A stretch of 35,542 bases of DNA. Source: Pyrinomonadaceae bacterium (GTDB lineage Bacteria; Acidobacteriota; Blastocatellia; Pyrinomonadales; Pyrinomonadaceae). Position 1 is the stretch's first letter. Every line of letters starts with the position of its first letter. Location of the stretch: NCBI GenBank assembly GCA_025922875.1, contig JAICGZ010000022.1:1-35542 (forward strand), written 5' to 3'. The position numbers were made by a program, and so were the translations under genes. Positions 1 to 11,300 of the stretch are shown here, piece by piece. The notes below the pieces were generated by a model. It did not search any database and had not been told where the DNA came from. It saw only the letters and a program-made list of their open reading frames with translations.

Positions 1-3000
1 AAATGGGAAGTCACTTCCTACGCGACCAACTTCACGCCGCCGAATCGCAGCGACTACACATTTGGAGTATGGACTCCCTGGTGGGAAGAATTGCGGTCAG
101 GTCCGGAAGTCACGAAAGAGTTTGCGGGCAAGACTGACCAGAACGGCAAACATCGCCTGCGCATCGACTTTGATTCCGTGAACCCGCCGCAGCCGTCGGT
201 GGTTGTGGCCCAGGCGAGCGTCACCGACGTAAACCGCCAATCGTGGACGGCCACCACCAGCATGCTGGTCCATCCCGCGGATCTTTACGTCGGTTTGAAG
301 AGTGACCGTCTTTTTGTCAAGCAGGGCGAACCACTCGCGATCCACTCAATCGTCACCGATCTTGACGGCAAGAACATTGTCAATCGAGAGATCAGGATGC
401 GCGCCGTTCGCCTTGATTGGCGGCAACTCCAGGGTGCGTGGAGACAAGTTGAGGTTGAGCCGCAAGACTGCACTGTCAGATCACTCGCTACTGACGCGAA
501 GTGCGCTTTCAAAACGCAGCAGGGTGGTGTCTATCACGTCACGGCGACAATTCGAGACGATCGTGGACGAACGAACGAAAGTACGCTGACCTTATGGGTG
601 GAGGGTGGCAAGCTGCCGCCAAAACGAGATATTGACCAGGAGAAAGTTCAACTGATCCCGGATCGCCAGGAGTACAAAGCCGGCGACATCGCTGAAGTGC
701 TGGTGCAGACGCCTTTCTATCCGGCGGAAGCCATCATGACTTTGCGCCGGTCGGGGGTGCTGGAAAGCCGGCGTTTTAAGATGGATGGACCGACTCATAC
801 TCTGCGAGTGCCGATTCAGGAATCATGGACTCCAAACGTCCATGTTCAGGTTGATCTTATTGGCGCCGCCGATCGTTCCGACGAAAGCGAGAACGGAAAC
901 AGTGAGACAGCAGACGTTCCAGCGAAGAGACCAGCGTTTGCGAGTGGCGAGATTAGTCTGGCGATTCCACCGTCGACACGAAGACTAAAGCTGGTCGCCA
1001 CCCCACGGTCTAAGACCATGCTGCCGGGCGGACAAACAGTAGTGGACGTGGAAGTGAAGGACGCAGGCGGAAAACCAGTCGCAAATAGTGAAGTCGCCCT
1101 GGTAGTCGTCGACGAGTCAGTACTGGCCCTGACCGATTACAAAATTGCAGATCCGGTCACGGCTTTCTATTCCGCTCGGGAAGGCGGAGCGAACGATTAC
1201 CACTCGCGGAAGTCGTTATTGCTTGCCAGTCCCAAAGCGCTGCTCGAGGAGAAGGAACAGTTCATCCGCCAGTATTGGGCTCGCAATGCCGGAGCAATGG
1301 AGATGAACGCCTCGGTTAGCGTGGTGGGAGAGATCAATGCGATTACAGAGCTGCCTTTATCAAGCCGCAATATCGTAAACCTATTGTTACTAACACCGGG
1401 AGCGACTGCGGGAGCCTCGGAGAAGCAAATCCGCCTGCGCGAAAACTTCAGCGCCCTCGCTGTCTTTGCTCCATCAGTTCGCACTGCTATCAATGGTCGC
1501 GCGCGCGTGCGCGTGAAACTGCCCGACAATCTGACACGCTATCGAGTAATCGCAGTAGCAGTCGCAGGCGGAAAACAGTTTGGCGCCGGTGAGTCGGCAA
1601 TCACTGCCCGGTTACCCTTGATGGCGCGACCTTCAGCGCCGCGCTTTCTCAATTTTGGCGATCGCTTTGAGTTACCAATCGTTGTGCAGAACCAAACCAA
1701 TACCGCGATTAGCGTGGACGTCGCGGTACGCGCAACGAATGCGCAATTGTTTAATGAGAACGAGCATGCAGCCGAGAGGCCCGGAGTCCCACTGAAAGCG
1801 CTCACCTCAGCCGGGCGGCGAGTGGTGGTGCCTGCGAATAATCGGGTTGAAGTACGCATCCCGGCAGCAACGGTAAAAGCAGGTGTCGCTCGTTTTCAAG
1901 TCGCCGCTGTCTCCGGTCGCTGGTCTGATGCGGCGGAGATCTCTTTACCTGTGTGGACTCCGGCGACTACTGAAGCGTTTGCCACCTACGGCGAGATTGA
2001 TGAAGGCTCAGTCGTGCAACCGGTGCAGGCGCCTCAGAATGTTTTTCCGCAGTTCGGTGGGCTTGAGTTGGAAACCTCTTCAACGCAATTGCAGGAACTG
2101 ACTGACGCTGTTTTGTATCTCGTGAATTACGCATACGGCTGCGCTGAACAGCGTGCGTCGCGCATCATCGCGATTGCGGCTTTACGAGATGTGCTCACCG
2201 CCTTCAAAGCTAAAGACTTCCCGTCGCCCGCGGATTTGGAAGCCAAAGTCGCGGATGACCTTAAGGTCCTACAGGGCATGCAGAACGATGATGGCGGCTT
2301 CGGTTTTTGGAAGCGGGGAGAGCAATCGTGGCCATACCTGAGTCTCCACGTCGCACATGCGTTCGCACGCGCTAAACAAAAGGGCTTCGCGGTTCCAGAA
2401 GAAATGTTTGAGAACTCGCGGCAGTATCTCGCCGGCATCGAGTCAAAGATTCCTGCTCACTATTCAGTCTCAACGCGCCACGCGATCATTGCTTACTCGC
2501 TTTACGTGCGCGCCCAGATGGGTGAACGCGACACGCCACGCGCGCGCAGACTGATCGCGGAAGCCGGGGTGGAAAAGTTGTCGCTGGAAGCTGCCGGCTG
2601 GTTGCTGTCGGTGCTAACAAATGACAAGGAATCCGCGGGTGAAGTAAATGCTATTCGGCACCTGCTCAATAACCGCGTGACTGAGACTGCGGGCACGGCC
2701 CACTTTGTTTGCTCTTATAGCGACGATGACTATTTGATTCTCAATTCCAATCGACGTGCTGATAGCGTCATTCTCGAAGCGATCATCGGCGATCAACCGA
2801 AGAATGATTTGATTCCCAAGCTCGTGCGTGGATTATTGGCCCATCGCATAAAGGGCCGTTGGGAGAACACACAGGAGAACGTCTTCACTCTGCTCGCGCT
2901 CGATCGCTACTTCAACACCTTCGAAAAGGTTACTCCGAATTTTGTGGCCCGCGTCTGGCTGGGTGACGCGTATGCCGGCGCACAAGATTTCAAGGGCCGT

Positions 3001-3642
3001 TCCACGGATCGGCAACTGGTGAATGTGCCTATGCGTTACCTGATCGAGAACACTCGCCAGCAGCAGCCCGGAGATGTAACTCGGAACTTGATTGTAAGTA
3101 AGGAAGGGCAGGGAAGGCTCTACTATCGGATTGGAATGAACTATGCACCCTCCGATCTGAACTTAAAAGCGGCAGAGTATGGGTTCACAGTTGGCCGCAC
3201 TTATGAAGCGATTGATGATCCCGGCGATGTCACTCGCGACGCTGAGGGTGTGTGGCATATCAAGGCCGGGTCCCGAGTACGCGTGCGGTTGTCGCTGATC
3301 GCGCCGGCGCGACGTTATCACGTGGCGTTGACCGATCCGCTGCCGGCGGGTTTCGAGTCACTGAATCCGGTACTGGCGATGACTGAACGTATTCCTGACG
3401 ACGCGTCTGACGAGAGTTATGGATCGCGCCAGCGGCAATCATTATGGTTCGATCATCAGAATCTAAGAGATGAACGCACTGAAGCATTTACGTCGTTGCT
3501 TTGGGGAGGTGTTTATGACTATTCGTACGTCGCCAGGGCCACAACGCCAGGATCGTTCGTCGTGCCTCCGGCGAAAGCCGAAGAGATGTACCATCCGGAA
3601 ACGTTTGGGCGCGGCAAGACGGATCGCGTGCGCATCGAGTAA
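1..3642 (+). CDS. Alpha-2-macroglobulin family protein with intact thioester, 5'-truncated by window edge
   Basis: Frame 1 is open from the first base, so the gene starts upstream of the window; 1213 residues are visible. The family traps proteases: cleavage of a bait region triggers collapse, and a thioester links the attacker covalently. In bacteria it normally acts in the periplasm or at the envelope. The visible part runs through macroglobulin-like beta domains, a bait-region segment (about residues 400-475), the conserved stretch IRLRENFSALAVFAPSVRT, the thioester motif YGCAEQ (Cys near residue 714, Gln near 717, codons 2140-2151), an alpha-helical thioester domain with GGFGFW, and a C-terminal receptor-like domain. 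The CxEQ motif is intact, so trapping should be possible. Oddly, codons 1297-1428 in the bait region encode a peptide resembling the plug of acidobacterial TonB receptors. The N-terminal signal and any partner penicillin-binding protein lie outside the window. Confidence 0.93.
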   Translation, partial: KWEVTSYATNFTPPNRSDYTFGVWTPWWEELRSGPEVTKEFAGKTDQNGKHRLRIDFDSVNPPQPSVVVAQASVTDVNRQSWTATTSMLVHPADLYVGLKSDRLFVKQGEPLAIHSIVTDLDGKNIVNREIRMRAVRLDWRQLQGAWRQVEVEPQDCTVRSLATDAKCAFKTQQGGVYHVTATIRDDRGRTNESTLTLWVEGGKLPPKRDIDQEKVQLIPDRQEYKAGDIAEVLVQTPFYPAEAIMTLRRSGVLESRRFKMDGPTHTLRVPIQESWTPNVHVQVDLIGAADRSDESENGNSETADVPAKRPAFASGEISLAIPPSTRRLKLVATPRSKTMLPGGQTVVDVEVKDAGGKPVANSEVALVVVDESVLALTDYKIADPVTAFYSAREGGANDYHSRKSLLLASPKALLEEKEQFIRQYWARNAGAMEMNASVSVVGEINAITELPLSSRNIVNLLLLTPGATAGASEKQIRLRENFSALAVFAPSVRTAINGRARVRVKLPDNLTRYRVIAVAVAGGKQFGAGESAITARLPLMARPSAPRFLNFGDRFELPIVVQNQTNTAISVDVAVRATNAQLFNENEHAAERPGVPLKALTSAGRRVVVPANNRVEVRIPAATVKAGVARFQVAAVSGRWSDAAEISLPVWTPATTEAFATYGEIDEGSVVQPVQAPQNVFPQFGGLELETSSTQLQELTDAVLYLVNYAYGCAEQRASRIIAIAALRDVLTAFKAKDFPSPADLEAKVADDLKVLQGMQNDDGGFGFWKRGEQSWPYLSLHVAHAFARAKQKGFAVPEEMFENSRQYLAGIESKIPAHYSVSTRHAIIAYSLYVRAQMGERDTPRARRLIAEAGVEKLSLEAAGWLLSVLTNDKESAGEVNAIRHLLNNRVTETAGTAHFVCSYSDDDYLILNSNRRADSVILEAIIGDQPKNDLIPKLVRGLLAHRIKGRWENTQENVFTLLALDRYFNTFEKVTPNFVARVWLGDAYAGAQDFKGRSTDRQLVNVPMRYLIENTRQQQPGDVTRNLIVSKEGQGRLYYRIGMNYAPSDLNLKAAEYGFTVGRTYEAIDDPGDVTRDAEGVWHIKAGSRVRVRLSLIAPARRYHVALTDPLPAGFESLNPVLAMTERIPDDASDESYGSRQRQSLWFDHQNLRDERTEAFTSLLWGGVYDYSYVARATTPGSFVVPPAKAEEMYHPETFGRGKTDRVRIE

Positions 3643-3828
3643 CTGCGTCGAAGTCCGATGAACTTCAGTTTATTGTCTTCCGAGGGATATGTTTCCAGCA
3701 TTCGACGTCAAAAAACTTAACCTGCCTCCAGGGAGGTGCTAAATTCAAACTGCATCACTACTGGATGATTGCAGAGTTGCAAACGCGCGATCTCCTCGGA
3801 TGCCGTTCGGTATTTTAGAATAATTGTC

Positions 3829-4917
3829 CTACGTAATGCGCCAGAGCTTAACTGTGATGTCGTTTCCTCCGGTAAGCAGGAGTTTGCCATCCGGCGAGAA
3901 CTCAATATCGTTCACCTCATTGGGCAACGCCGAATCCTGAAAAAAACGACCATGATGGTGAGTTTCTGACACAAGCAACTCTCCCGACTCGATCGAGAAA
4001 ATGCCGAACTTTTTATAGCCGCCGATGGCAAGGAACTTTGCGTCTGGCGAGAACGCAACGGTGTAGGCCCCGCGCCACTCACGTGGAAGTTCAATTACCT
4101 TTAGCCGCCTGGCTGTCGCAACATCCCAAATTTCTCCCACGGATCGTTCAATCCGCTTGCCCTTGTCGACAGTCGCGGTAAGCGCCAGAAGCCTCGAGTC
4201 CGCTGAGAATTGCCAGTCAAGATAAATCTGGCTTTCAAACTGCTGGTGCTGATCGGTCTCAAGGTTCCAGAGGTGAACCATCTTATGGGCGCGTTCATTC
4301 GGCGAGATGTAATATACCGCGAACCATTTGCCATCCGGTGACAGCAGCGCCCGCTCGGCTTGCTGGTCTTGTGGTCCAGTCTCAGGAACAAAGCGACGAA
4401 CTTCTTTGCCGGTTGCCACTTCCCACAATCGCGCGATGCCGCCAAGATTCGATGCGAGCAAACGCCCGTCGGGAGAGAATGAGAGATCGTCTACTCTCCG
4501 CCGCCAATCATTATCGATAACAGGCAGAGTGATCTTCTCCCGGCCGGACGTAGCGTCCCAGAGAGTTGCTTTGATCGATGTCTGTCCGACTCTGTACGCA
4601 GTCGCCAACGACTGCGCGTCGGGTGAGAATTTAGCTCCCAGAAATATTCCATCGGGCGCCACAATGCGTGACAGCTTGCGTCCACTCGCTACCTCCATGA
4701 CGTCAGTGTAATTCTGATCCATGAGGGCAAGCCGGGTTCCGTCACGCGAAAAAGAACCTTTGTGCACGCCGTCAATTGCCTGGATCTTTTTCAGTTTCAT
4801 GTTGCTTACAACAATACTCCCGGCCGAAGTCCGGTTAGGCAAGCGTTCGCCATTCAAGGCGGTGACGCAGCTCCCGGTAAACGCTAAGAGAAAAGCGACA
4901 ATGACAACTTTAGTCAT
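3829..4917 (-). CDS. Secreted WD40-repeat beta-propeller protein
   Basis: A 362-residue protein with a hydrophobic N-terminus (about residues 3-20) that looks like a signal peptide. A Cys follows it, but FTGSC is a poor lipobox, so lipoprotein status is doubtful. WD40 blades recur through the chain, shown by FSPDGKLL-like strands and W-containing ends such as ATLWDATSGRE, ARLWEVATGKE, VHLWNLETD, GEIWDVATA and the C-terminal VKLWRIT. About six or seven blades are expected from the length. Such propellers are protein-interaction scaffolds; no catalytic domain is attached, so the partner is unknown. It is last in a minus-strand series, 59 bp after a small secreted protein, and converges on the alpha-2-macroglobulin gene. 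The start is the ATG at 4917; no strong Shine-Dalgarno is seen. Confidence 0.88.
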   Translation of the reverse strand: MTKVVIVAFLLAFTGSCVTALNGERLPNRTSAGSIVVSNMKLKKIQAIDGVHKGSFSRDGTRLALMDQNYTDVMEVASGRKLSRIVAPDGIFLGAKFSPDAQSLATAYRVGQTSIKATLWDATSGREKITLPVIDNDWRRRVDDLSFSPDGRLLASNLGGIARLWEVATGKEVRRFVPETGPQDQQAERALLSPDGKWFAVYYISPNERAHKMVHLWNLETDQHQQFESQIYLDWQFSADSRLLALTATVDKGKRIERSVGEIWDVATARRLKVIELPREWRGAYTVAFSPDAKFLAIGGYKKFGIFSIESGELLVSETHHHGRFFQDSALPNEVNDIEFSPDGKLLLTGGNDITVKLWRIT

Positions 4918-4976
4918 GAACGTCCATCAGCAAAAGCAGGTTGCGCGCGACTCTCATAGTGATGCAATTTGCATCT

Positions 4977-5372
4977 TCAATCTCCAATCCTCCAACCGAT
5001 GATAACGGCCACGGCCAGTATGATGCCGATTGCGATTGCGATCTTTGCGCCGCTCGAGAGATTGTTACCTTTGACTTGTTTGACCTGAGGATAGGTCACT
5101 GTTGTAGCCACTCCGGTCTTATCATCCATGACCGCAAAAGACTGGTCACCAACTTCGCTGATGTAGCCCTTGAGTTTTGTCTTGTCTCGCAGCTTGAGAT
5201 CAACCCGGGCATCCGGACCGGTGCCAAGCTTCGCAATTTCCTGCTTAACCTTCTGCGCGAACCGGGCTTCCTTCTCCGGGCTGTTTCCCGCCAACGCGTG
5301 CGAAGGGCAGGTGATATTCAAGAGCAGTGCGACTAGTACAACCGCAGCGATCCTCATATACACGATATACAT
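4977..5372 (-). CDS. Small secreted/membrane protein of the KLRDxTKLKGYI type, function unknown
   Basis: About 131 residues: an N-terminal signal peptide (AAVVLVALLLNITC), a charged helix (EKEARFAQKVKQEIAKLG), a short beta-rich segment (VDLKLRDKTKLKGYISEVG, then VKQVKG) and a C-terminal hydrophobic helix (AKIAIAIGIILAVAVIIGW). The middle recalls small Sm-like beta barrels common in secreted acidobacterial proteins; that is family recall, not a search. I chose the ATG at 5372 because AAGGCGAG lies just upstream. An in-frame ATG at 5405 would overlap the end of the YD-repeat gene and has no well-spaced ribosome site. The gene follows the YD-repeat gene by 23 bp, so the two are probably cotranscribed. 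It does not look like a toxin-immunity protein. Confidence 0.8.
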   Translation of the reverse strand: MYIVYMRIAAVVLVALLLNITCPSHALAGNSPEKEARFAQKVKQEIAKLGTGPDARVDLKLRDKTKLKGYISEVGDQSFAVMDDKTGVATTVTYPQVKQVKGNNLSSGAKIAIAIGIILAVAVIIGWRIGD

Positions 5373-5395
5373 GGTTTTTCTCGCCTTGAATGATA

Positions 5396-8300
5396 TCACT
5401 TGCATTCCCAGCTTGATCTGTAAGCAACGTTGTAGGGATTCGTCTTACCACTACCGCCGAAAAAGTTGCTGACTCTATTTGAGAATACCGATAAGCCGTG
5501 CAAAACCCATCCAACCGGGCCACCTCCCTGCATATTCGGATTGAAGGTATCCAGGTCCGCATCAAGCCGGTTACCCTCAGGAGTGAAAGACAATTGCAAG
5601 CTCCTGAAAAACACATTCTGCCTGTGACTGTCCTCGTATCCAGGATGCGACCTTCCTTCATTTATGTCAGGTGAAAAAGAGCTCGATGCCTTTACCTGCG
5701 CCGCCAGGTTCGTCGCCCCCGGCCCGGCAATGAAGAAAACGCGATCCTGCTGTATTCCTCCAGCAGCCCAGTCAACAAGCCAGCCAGCCAGTGACAATCC
5801 AACCGCGGTAATGGCCGCTACAATATTGAAGTACGCCAGTCGAGCCTTGTTCTTGAGTCCGTCCCATTGTTCCGGAGTGACACCTCTGTCTCGCAACTCT
5901 TCCTGTCTACCCCTCGACAGTCCAGCAAAGTCAGGCACACGACACCTATGCAGCCACTGATTTATGTGGCCGATGAATTCTGCCACCAGTTGTCCGGCCA
6001 CTATTGCTGCCCCGACGAAAGCTGTCCAACTTACAACTGAACCGAGGAACCCTCCAATTGCAATAGGCGCGACGACGCTTATAACTACAAGAGCCGCCAC
6101 TATGGCGATCATAAGTACGATGCGGAAAACTTTTTTCAAGAAGCTGAAGAAGCCAAGCCCATTAGCATCCGTTTGATTTATAGGATCGTTTGCACAGTAG
6201 GCATATAGGTTTAGCGTCTGCGGAACCTCAAGCTTGGTTGCCTTCATCCCTGCGGGGTCAACTTGAGTAAATCTTCCCTGTTGCGCGTCATAGTGACGGT
6301 TGACCGCGTAGTCGAGTTTGGTGGCGCTGCTACGATCGTAGGAAGTGAATCTTCGATTCGTCGCAGCGGTTGTCTCCGAGGCGATCACAGTGCCGAACGG
6401 CAAAGTTACATTCTCGAATGAGCTTCCGGTGGGAGTCGTGATCAGTCGGGTGCCGACGCGATCCGGATGATGATGCTCAACTGCCTCACCGCCGCTTCCA
6501 TTTGGAGTAAGCGTCGAAAGCAGCCGGCCGCCAATATAGATATAGCTCTTGGACCAGTTAGGATCGACTGACGCGCCACTTTCAGTGAACTCAGCCACAA
6601 TTACACCGGCGTCGTTATTGACAAAATAAGTGCGCGAGGTTCCTACAGTCTCGATCAATCGAGCATTCGAATGACTATAGGTGTAGCTCGCCAGGACGGC
6701 GCTGCCGTCATCTGTTTTGACATTCACCAGTCGATTGGCCGCGTCGTACTGGTAGCGCTGTGACCCGGTACCGCCCGGTATCAACGCACGAACCTGATTA
6801 CCAGCAGCGTCGTAAGCAAAGCCACTCGTAGTGATTCGATTTGATGTGGCTTGGTAAGACAGAGAAGCGTGACCATCGCGCGAGATCTGTGATGACACGT
6901 TCCAGGCGGCCTTCAGTGAATCACGAATATCCTGAATGTGCTCCTTTTTGATGACATTGCCGGAAGCTAAACTCGGATCTGTGTAGACTGTCGGCGCCAG
7001 TGAAAGCGCTGTTCTCGCTTCTTCCAGGCGCGTGCGCATTTCAGTAATATGCGTCGCCTTAATCGATACCCCAATGCTCACTGCCTCAGCCCACGTTACG
7101 GTAGCCAGGCTGGCCCGCAGTCTGAGCAGGTTGATCGCGTCACGAAGTTCGGTGACATGGATTGCTTTGACCTCGGTACCGGTAGTCAATGGATCGTTGG
7201 TGAAAGTTGGTGGACCACTTTGGAACGGAGCCGTCGCAGGATCGAGAGCGCCGGTGTTCGCTTTCGATGGAAACAGCGTCAACGGGGAGTCTGAAACCGC
7301 TTTCGTGTCGTCGCCAGGGACGGCGGGGGGCTCAAAGATGTTCTTTGCAAGCAGATCCGTGCGTGTTGGCCGAACGGGGCGCTCGTTCTTCGCGGAAAAA
7401 CCGCTGGCAGTAACTGAAGTACGATTGCCATAGCGATCGTAAACATAGGTCTGGGTCCAGAGAGAACCCGCTGGTCCACCCTTCGCCTCAGTGAGACGCC
7501 GGAGCGCGTCATAAGAATAGCTGCGGTCCTTGTTATGGTTCAGATTATTGAGAATCTTTTTAAGCTGGCCCGTGCGTTTGCCATTGGATCCCGCATAGTC
7601 GTAAGAGAGATTCAACAGATAAGTTGTTGGCGCGGAGTTGCGCGCAATTGTCTGGCTGTCAAGTAAACCGGTCGCCGCCGCGTAGCCATAGGTCTCGATG
7701 ATCTGATTCGCTCCGGCTTGTCCGACTCTCATGGAAGTGGTCCGGCTGGCCGCGTTGTAAACGATACTCGAAGCGAACGTTTGACCACCCACCGTTAAGC
7801 CACTCAACCGGCTCGCCTCATCGTAATCGTGATGCACGACTTTGACCTGGTTACCGTTTCCATATTGGGCCGGATAATGAATGTCTGAGATTCGATTCAG
7901 CGCGTCGTAAACGTAATTTCTAACGAACGGGTAAGAAGTACGGTTGTTCAACGACAAGGTCGTGGAGCTGACACGTCCTTCGGTATCGAACGTGTTGGTC
8001 TCAGTGCCCACGTCTGCCGTGGTAATGGTTTCGATTTGAGTAATGTCCCGCGCTTGCGTACCTGAAGTTTTGGTGCGATACGCATAGGTCACCGTCTTTG
8101 CAGCGACCACCGGATTGCCGGTGTCGCCAAAACCGCTCGTGTCCCACGAGACTGTTTGCACACGGTTGAGTGGATCTTTGGTGTTGGGATCGGCTGGAAC
8201 GATGTTGTAGTTATAGACGGTTTTCACGCCTCGCGCGTCAGTTCGTGACGTAAGATTTGACCGCGTGTCGTATGTGAAAACCTCGCTCCAGGTTCCGCTG

Positions 8301-11300
8301 CCGACGTATGTTCCAGCATCGTTAAGCGTCGCCTGCGCTTCGGCGAGCTTCTGTGCTGTCAAACGACTCAGTGAGTCGTACTTGAATGAACGTGTTTGGT
8401 CTCCCTGTACGATTCCGGTCAGGTTTCCTAATGTGTTGTACGAATAGGTCGTGAGCAGGCCATTTGTGGCTACAGATCCGTTGCCCAAAGGATCCGGTTC
8501 GACGATTTCCACTAATTTCCCCCGCGCATCCTCTCGTCCCCAGCGTTCGCGGCCCCACGCATCCCGCACCAGCACCGTATCGCCTGGAGCAGTCTGGCTG
8601 GCAACGCTGGGCCGTGTTGGTTGGTAGCTATCACCGGTGTCGAAGTCAATTCCGTTGTAGTAACTTTCGGTGACGCTTCCATCAGGCGCTGTTACTCTGG
8701 TAGTACGTCCAAGCCCGTCATAGACAATGGTGGTCAATTGCTTCGTTTCGCCGGTTCGATATGGCGCGCTTTGTTGTGAAATGCGACCCATGATGTCGTA
8801 GGCCGTATCGACGAAATCCGAAACTCCGGTCGCTCCGAGTGCGCTCTGTTGTCGAGTCTTTCCCCGTCCATTCAGATACTTCACTGTTTGACTGGCGAGT
8901 CCGGTGTCGCCCGGATGCGTGCCGAGGTACGTACGCTCAGTCACCGTCATGGCTCCATCGTCATACACATAGTCAGTATGTGCATTAGTTGGTAGTGTCA
9001 CAGTTTGCGGGCGGAGTGAGTCGAAGTAGCTGGTCTGTGTCGGCCTTCCGTTTGCATCGTTCGTGGTGGTGACCAGACCGGTGTTGAAGTTGTATATAGC
9101 GCTGGTGCTTACTTGTAACAACGCGTCGGACGATGAGCCGCGTACTTGTTTGTCGGGATACGCGTATTGAGTTGTGGTACTAAACTCGAAACTTGTCTGT
9201 TGGCAACATGAAGGCGAGGCCTCGATCAGATTGCCGGTCATATCGTAGCTGCGTGTCTCGACTTCAGCAGTGGCCTGGTCCAGGTTAGCCGCGTCAGCAA
9301 ACTTCTTTACTTGCGTGACGTTCCCACGATAGGCCGTTTCCGGTTTGTAGGGGCTCGTAGTAGATGGCGGTATCCATACCGGCACGCAGGAACAGGGCGG
9401 ACAACCAGTGCACTGCGTGATGTAGTGACCGGGTTGGGTAATTGGCGGCGCATACGGATCCGATTCGTCAAGATGTTGGACCACGTTTGGTGTGTTTTCC
9501 AGAGTGCCGCCGTCATATCCGTATTCCACCTGGGAAACTCTGGCTCCACTGCCTGAATAAACAGTGACTATCTTCGGCAAATTAAAGATGTGGCGATTGG
9601 TATAGTTTGATGAGTTTTCAAACGTAGTCACGGTCTTGCGAAGCAGAACGTTACTGGTACCTTGCCAAACGTAACCAAAGTCGTAATTTCGCACTTCCGT
9701 AACTTGGTTAAACGAGGGTGACGTCGCATAGATAAACTCGGTACCGGTCGTCACCAAATTGCCCCACTGCCTGGTAGTTGCTGTCGTATATCGCGGTCGT
9801 GGCGAGTTGTAGTCGCCTTGTATCCAATCAACCTCGCTGCGACTCAAAAGCGTGGTCCCATCCGTGTCATAGGTTTCATCCTTGAAAACCAGCCCGTCAT
9901 TGAACTGGCCGGGCGTATTATGGGAGTACTGGACACTCTTAATTCCATTAGGCAGGGTGACGGTGGTAGTGCGCGGTATAGCACTCTGATTGAGAAGATA
10001 GGTGGTGACCACTGGATCCGTATCCATATGTGCCCAACTCTCGGTCAGAGTGTTGTAGGTGGGTGGTGCACTGGTCGGGCTAGTTTGCCAGTTATAAACC
10101 CGCTTGCTAGTCATGGTGCCGGCCGTCACGGTTCCCATGTCCGTTAGGCCGCTCGTGGAATGGGCCATCCCCCGTTGTTCCTCCACCTTCGCAATCGTCC
10201 CGTAGTTTGCTAAGAATGAGTCGGTGTCGCCGAACCAAAGGCCGGTGTTGGTCGCAGGGTAGTAGATGGCATCGAGTAACCAGCGAGTGGTTGGAGCGCG
10301 TACCCACGTAGTCAGGCCCGAAAAGCCGGCGTTGACAAGCTGCTGTTGATAGTGGAGTCGGACCAATGTGCGCGCAGTGGTGCCGTTTACCGGCGGCGCG
10401 GTTACGGCCGTGAGCAGATTATTTGCGTTGTAATGGAAATTGATAACGCGCCCGAGCGTATCGGTGACAGTGTCGATTTGAGGGCCGGCATTGTTCCGAT
10501 AAGTAATATTAACGTAGTTCCCATTGGGATCGATGATGTGAGTCGGATAGATTGCTCCCTCCCCGGCGGCGCCATAATGAACGCGCGTGCCATTGGGATG
10601 AGTAGCAGAGCCGAAAATGATCACACCGTTGCTGCGCACGCACGAATAATCAATAAAGGTGCCGTCGTTAGTGCTTCCGCTGAAACTGCTGTTTGCGAGT
10701 GGTCCTGTAGCGGTCCCATTGAAGCCGTGCCGAGTGCCGTCTGCTTCAATGAGGATGCTGCCGCCATCACCGATATCCGCCATCTTACCGAAGCCGAATG
10801 ACCAGCCCGCTGAAGGCCAGCCGCGGTCGATATCGTAGGTGATGTTGCTACCGGCCTTATGCCAGAGATGTGAGTTGTAAGTAAGCGCGAGGGAGACGTT
10901 GATTCCTCTTCCAGGGAGCGACAGGACAGGCGCTGTGATTTGAAAGTTGCCGTTGCCTGCACCGCCGTCTTCAGGAGTGCCGGGCGGGTCGCCAACCTGA
11001 CTTCCCGGATCATCAGCGGTCGTGTAGTTAACAAGGTTCCACCCGTATTGATCGGATCCCTGCGGCAGAGGCACCGGCGCGGACGTCGATAATGAGCCAC
11101 TATTGAAAAAGGTCTTTTGAAAAACGTTCCTCCTGTTGCTTCGAGAATTGCTGCTTCGTTGCGCAGTAGTCTTCGGGTTGGGGGGTAGTGTGTCTCGCGT
11201 CGAGAACCGCTTCACTGTGACATTTCGTTCCTTAGTTGGGGGTGGACCTTCGACGACTGTGACGACAGTTTCTGCCGTGCGTCCGGCGCCGCTCACGGCA

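Noticed and set aside
4860-4917. Lipoprotein signal in the WD40 protein
   Set aside because: FTGSC lacks the Leu/Val at -3 and -4 expected of a lipobox; a general secretion signal fits better.
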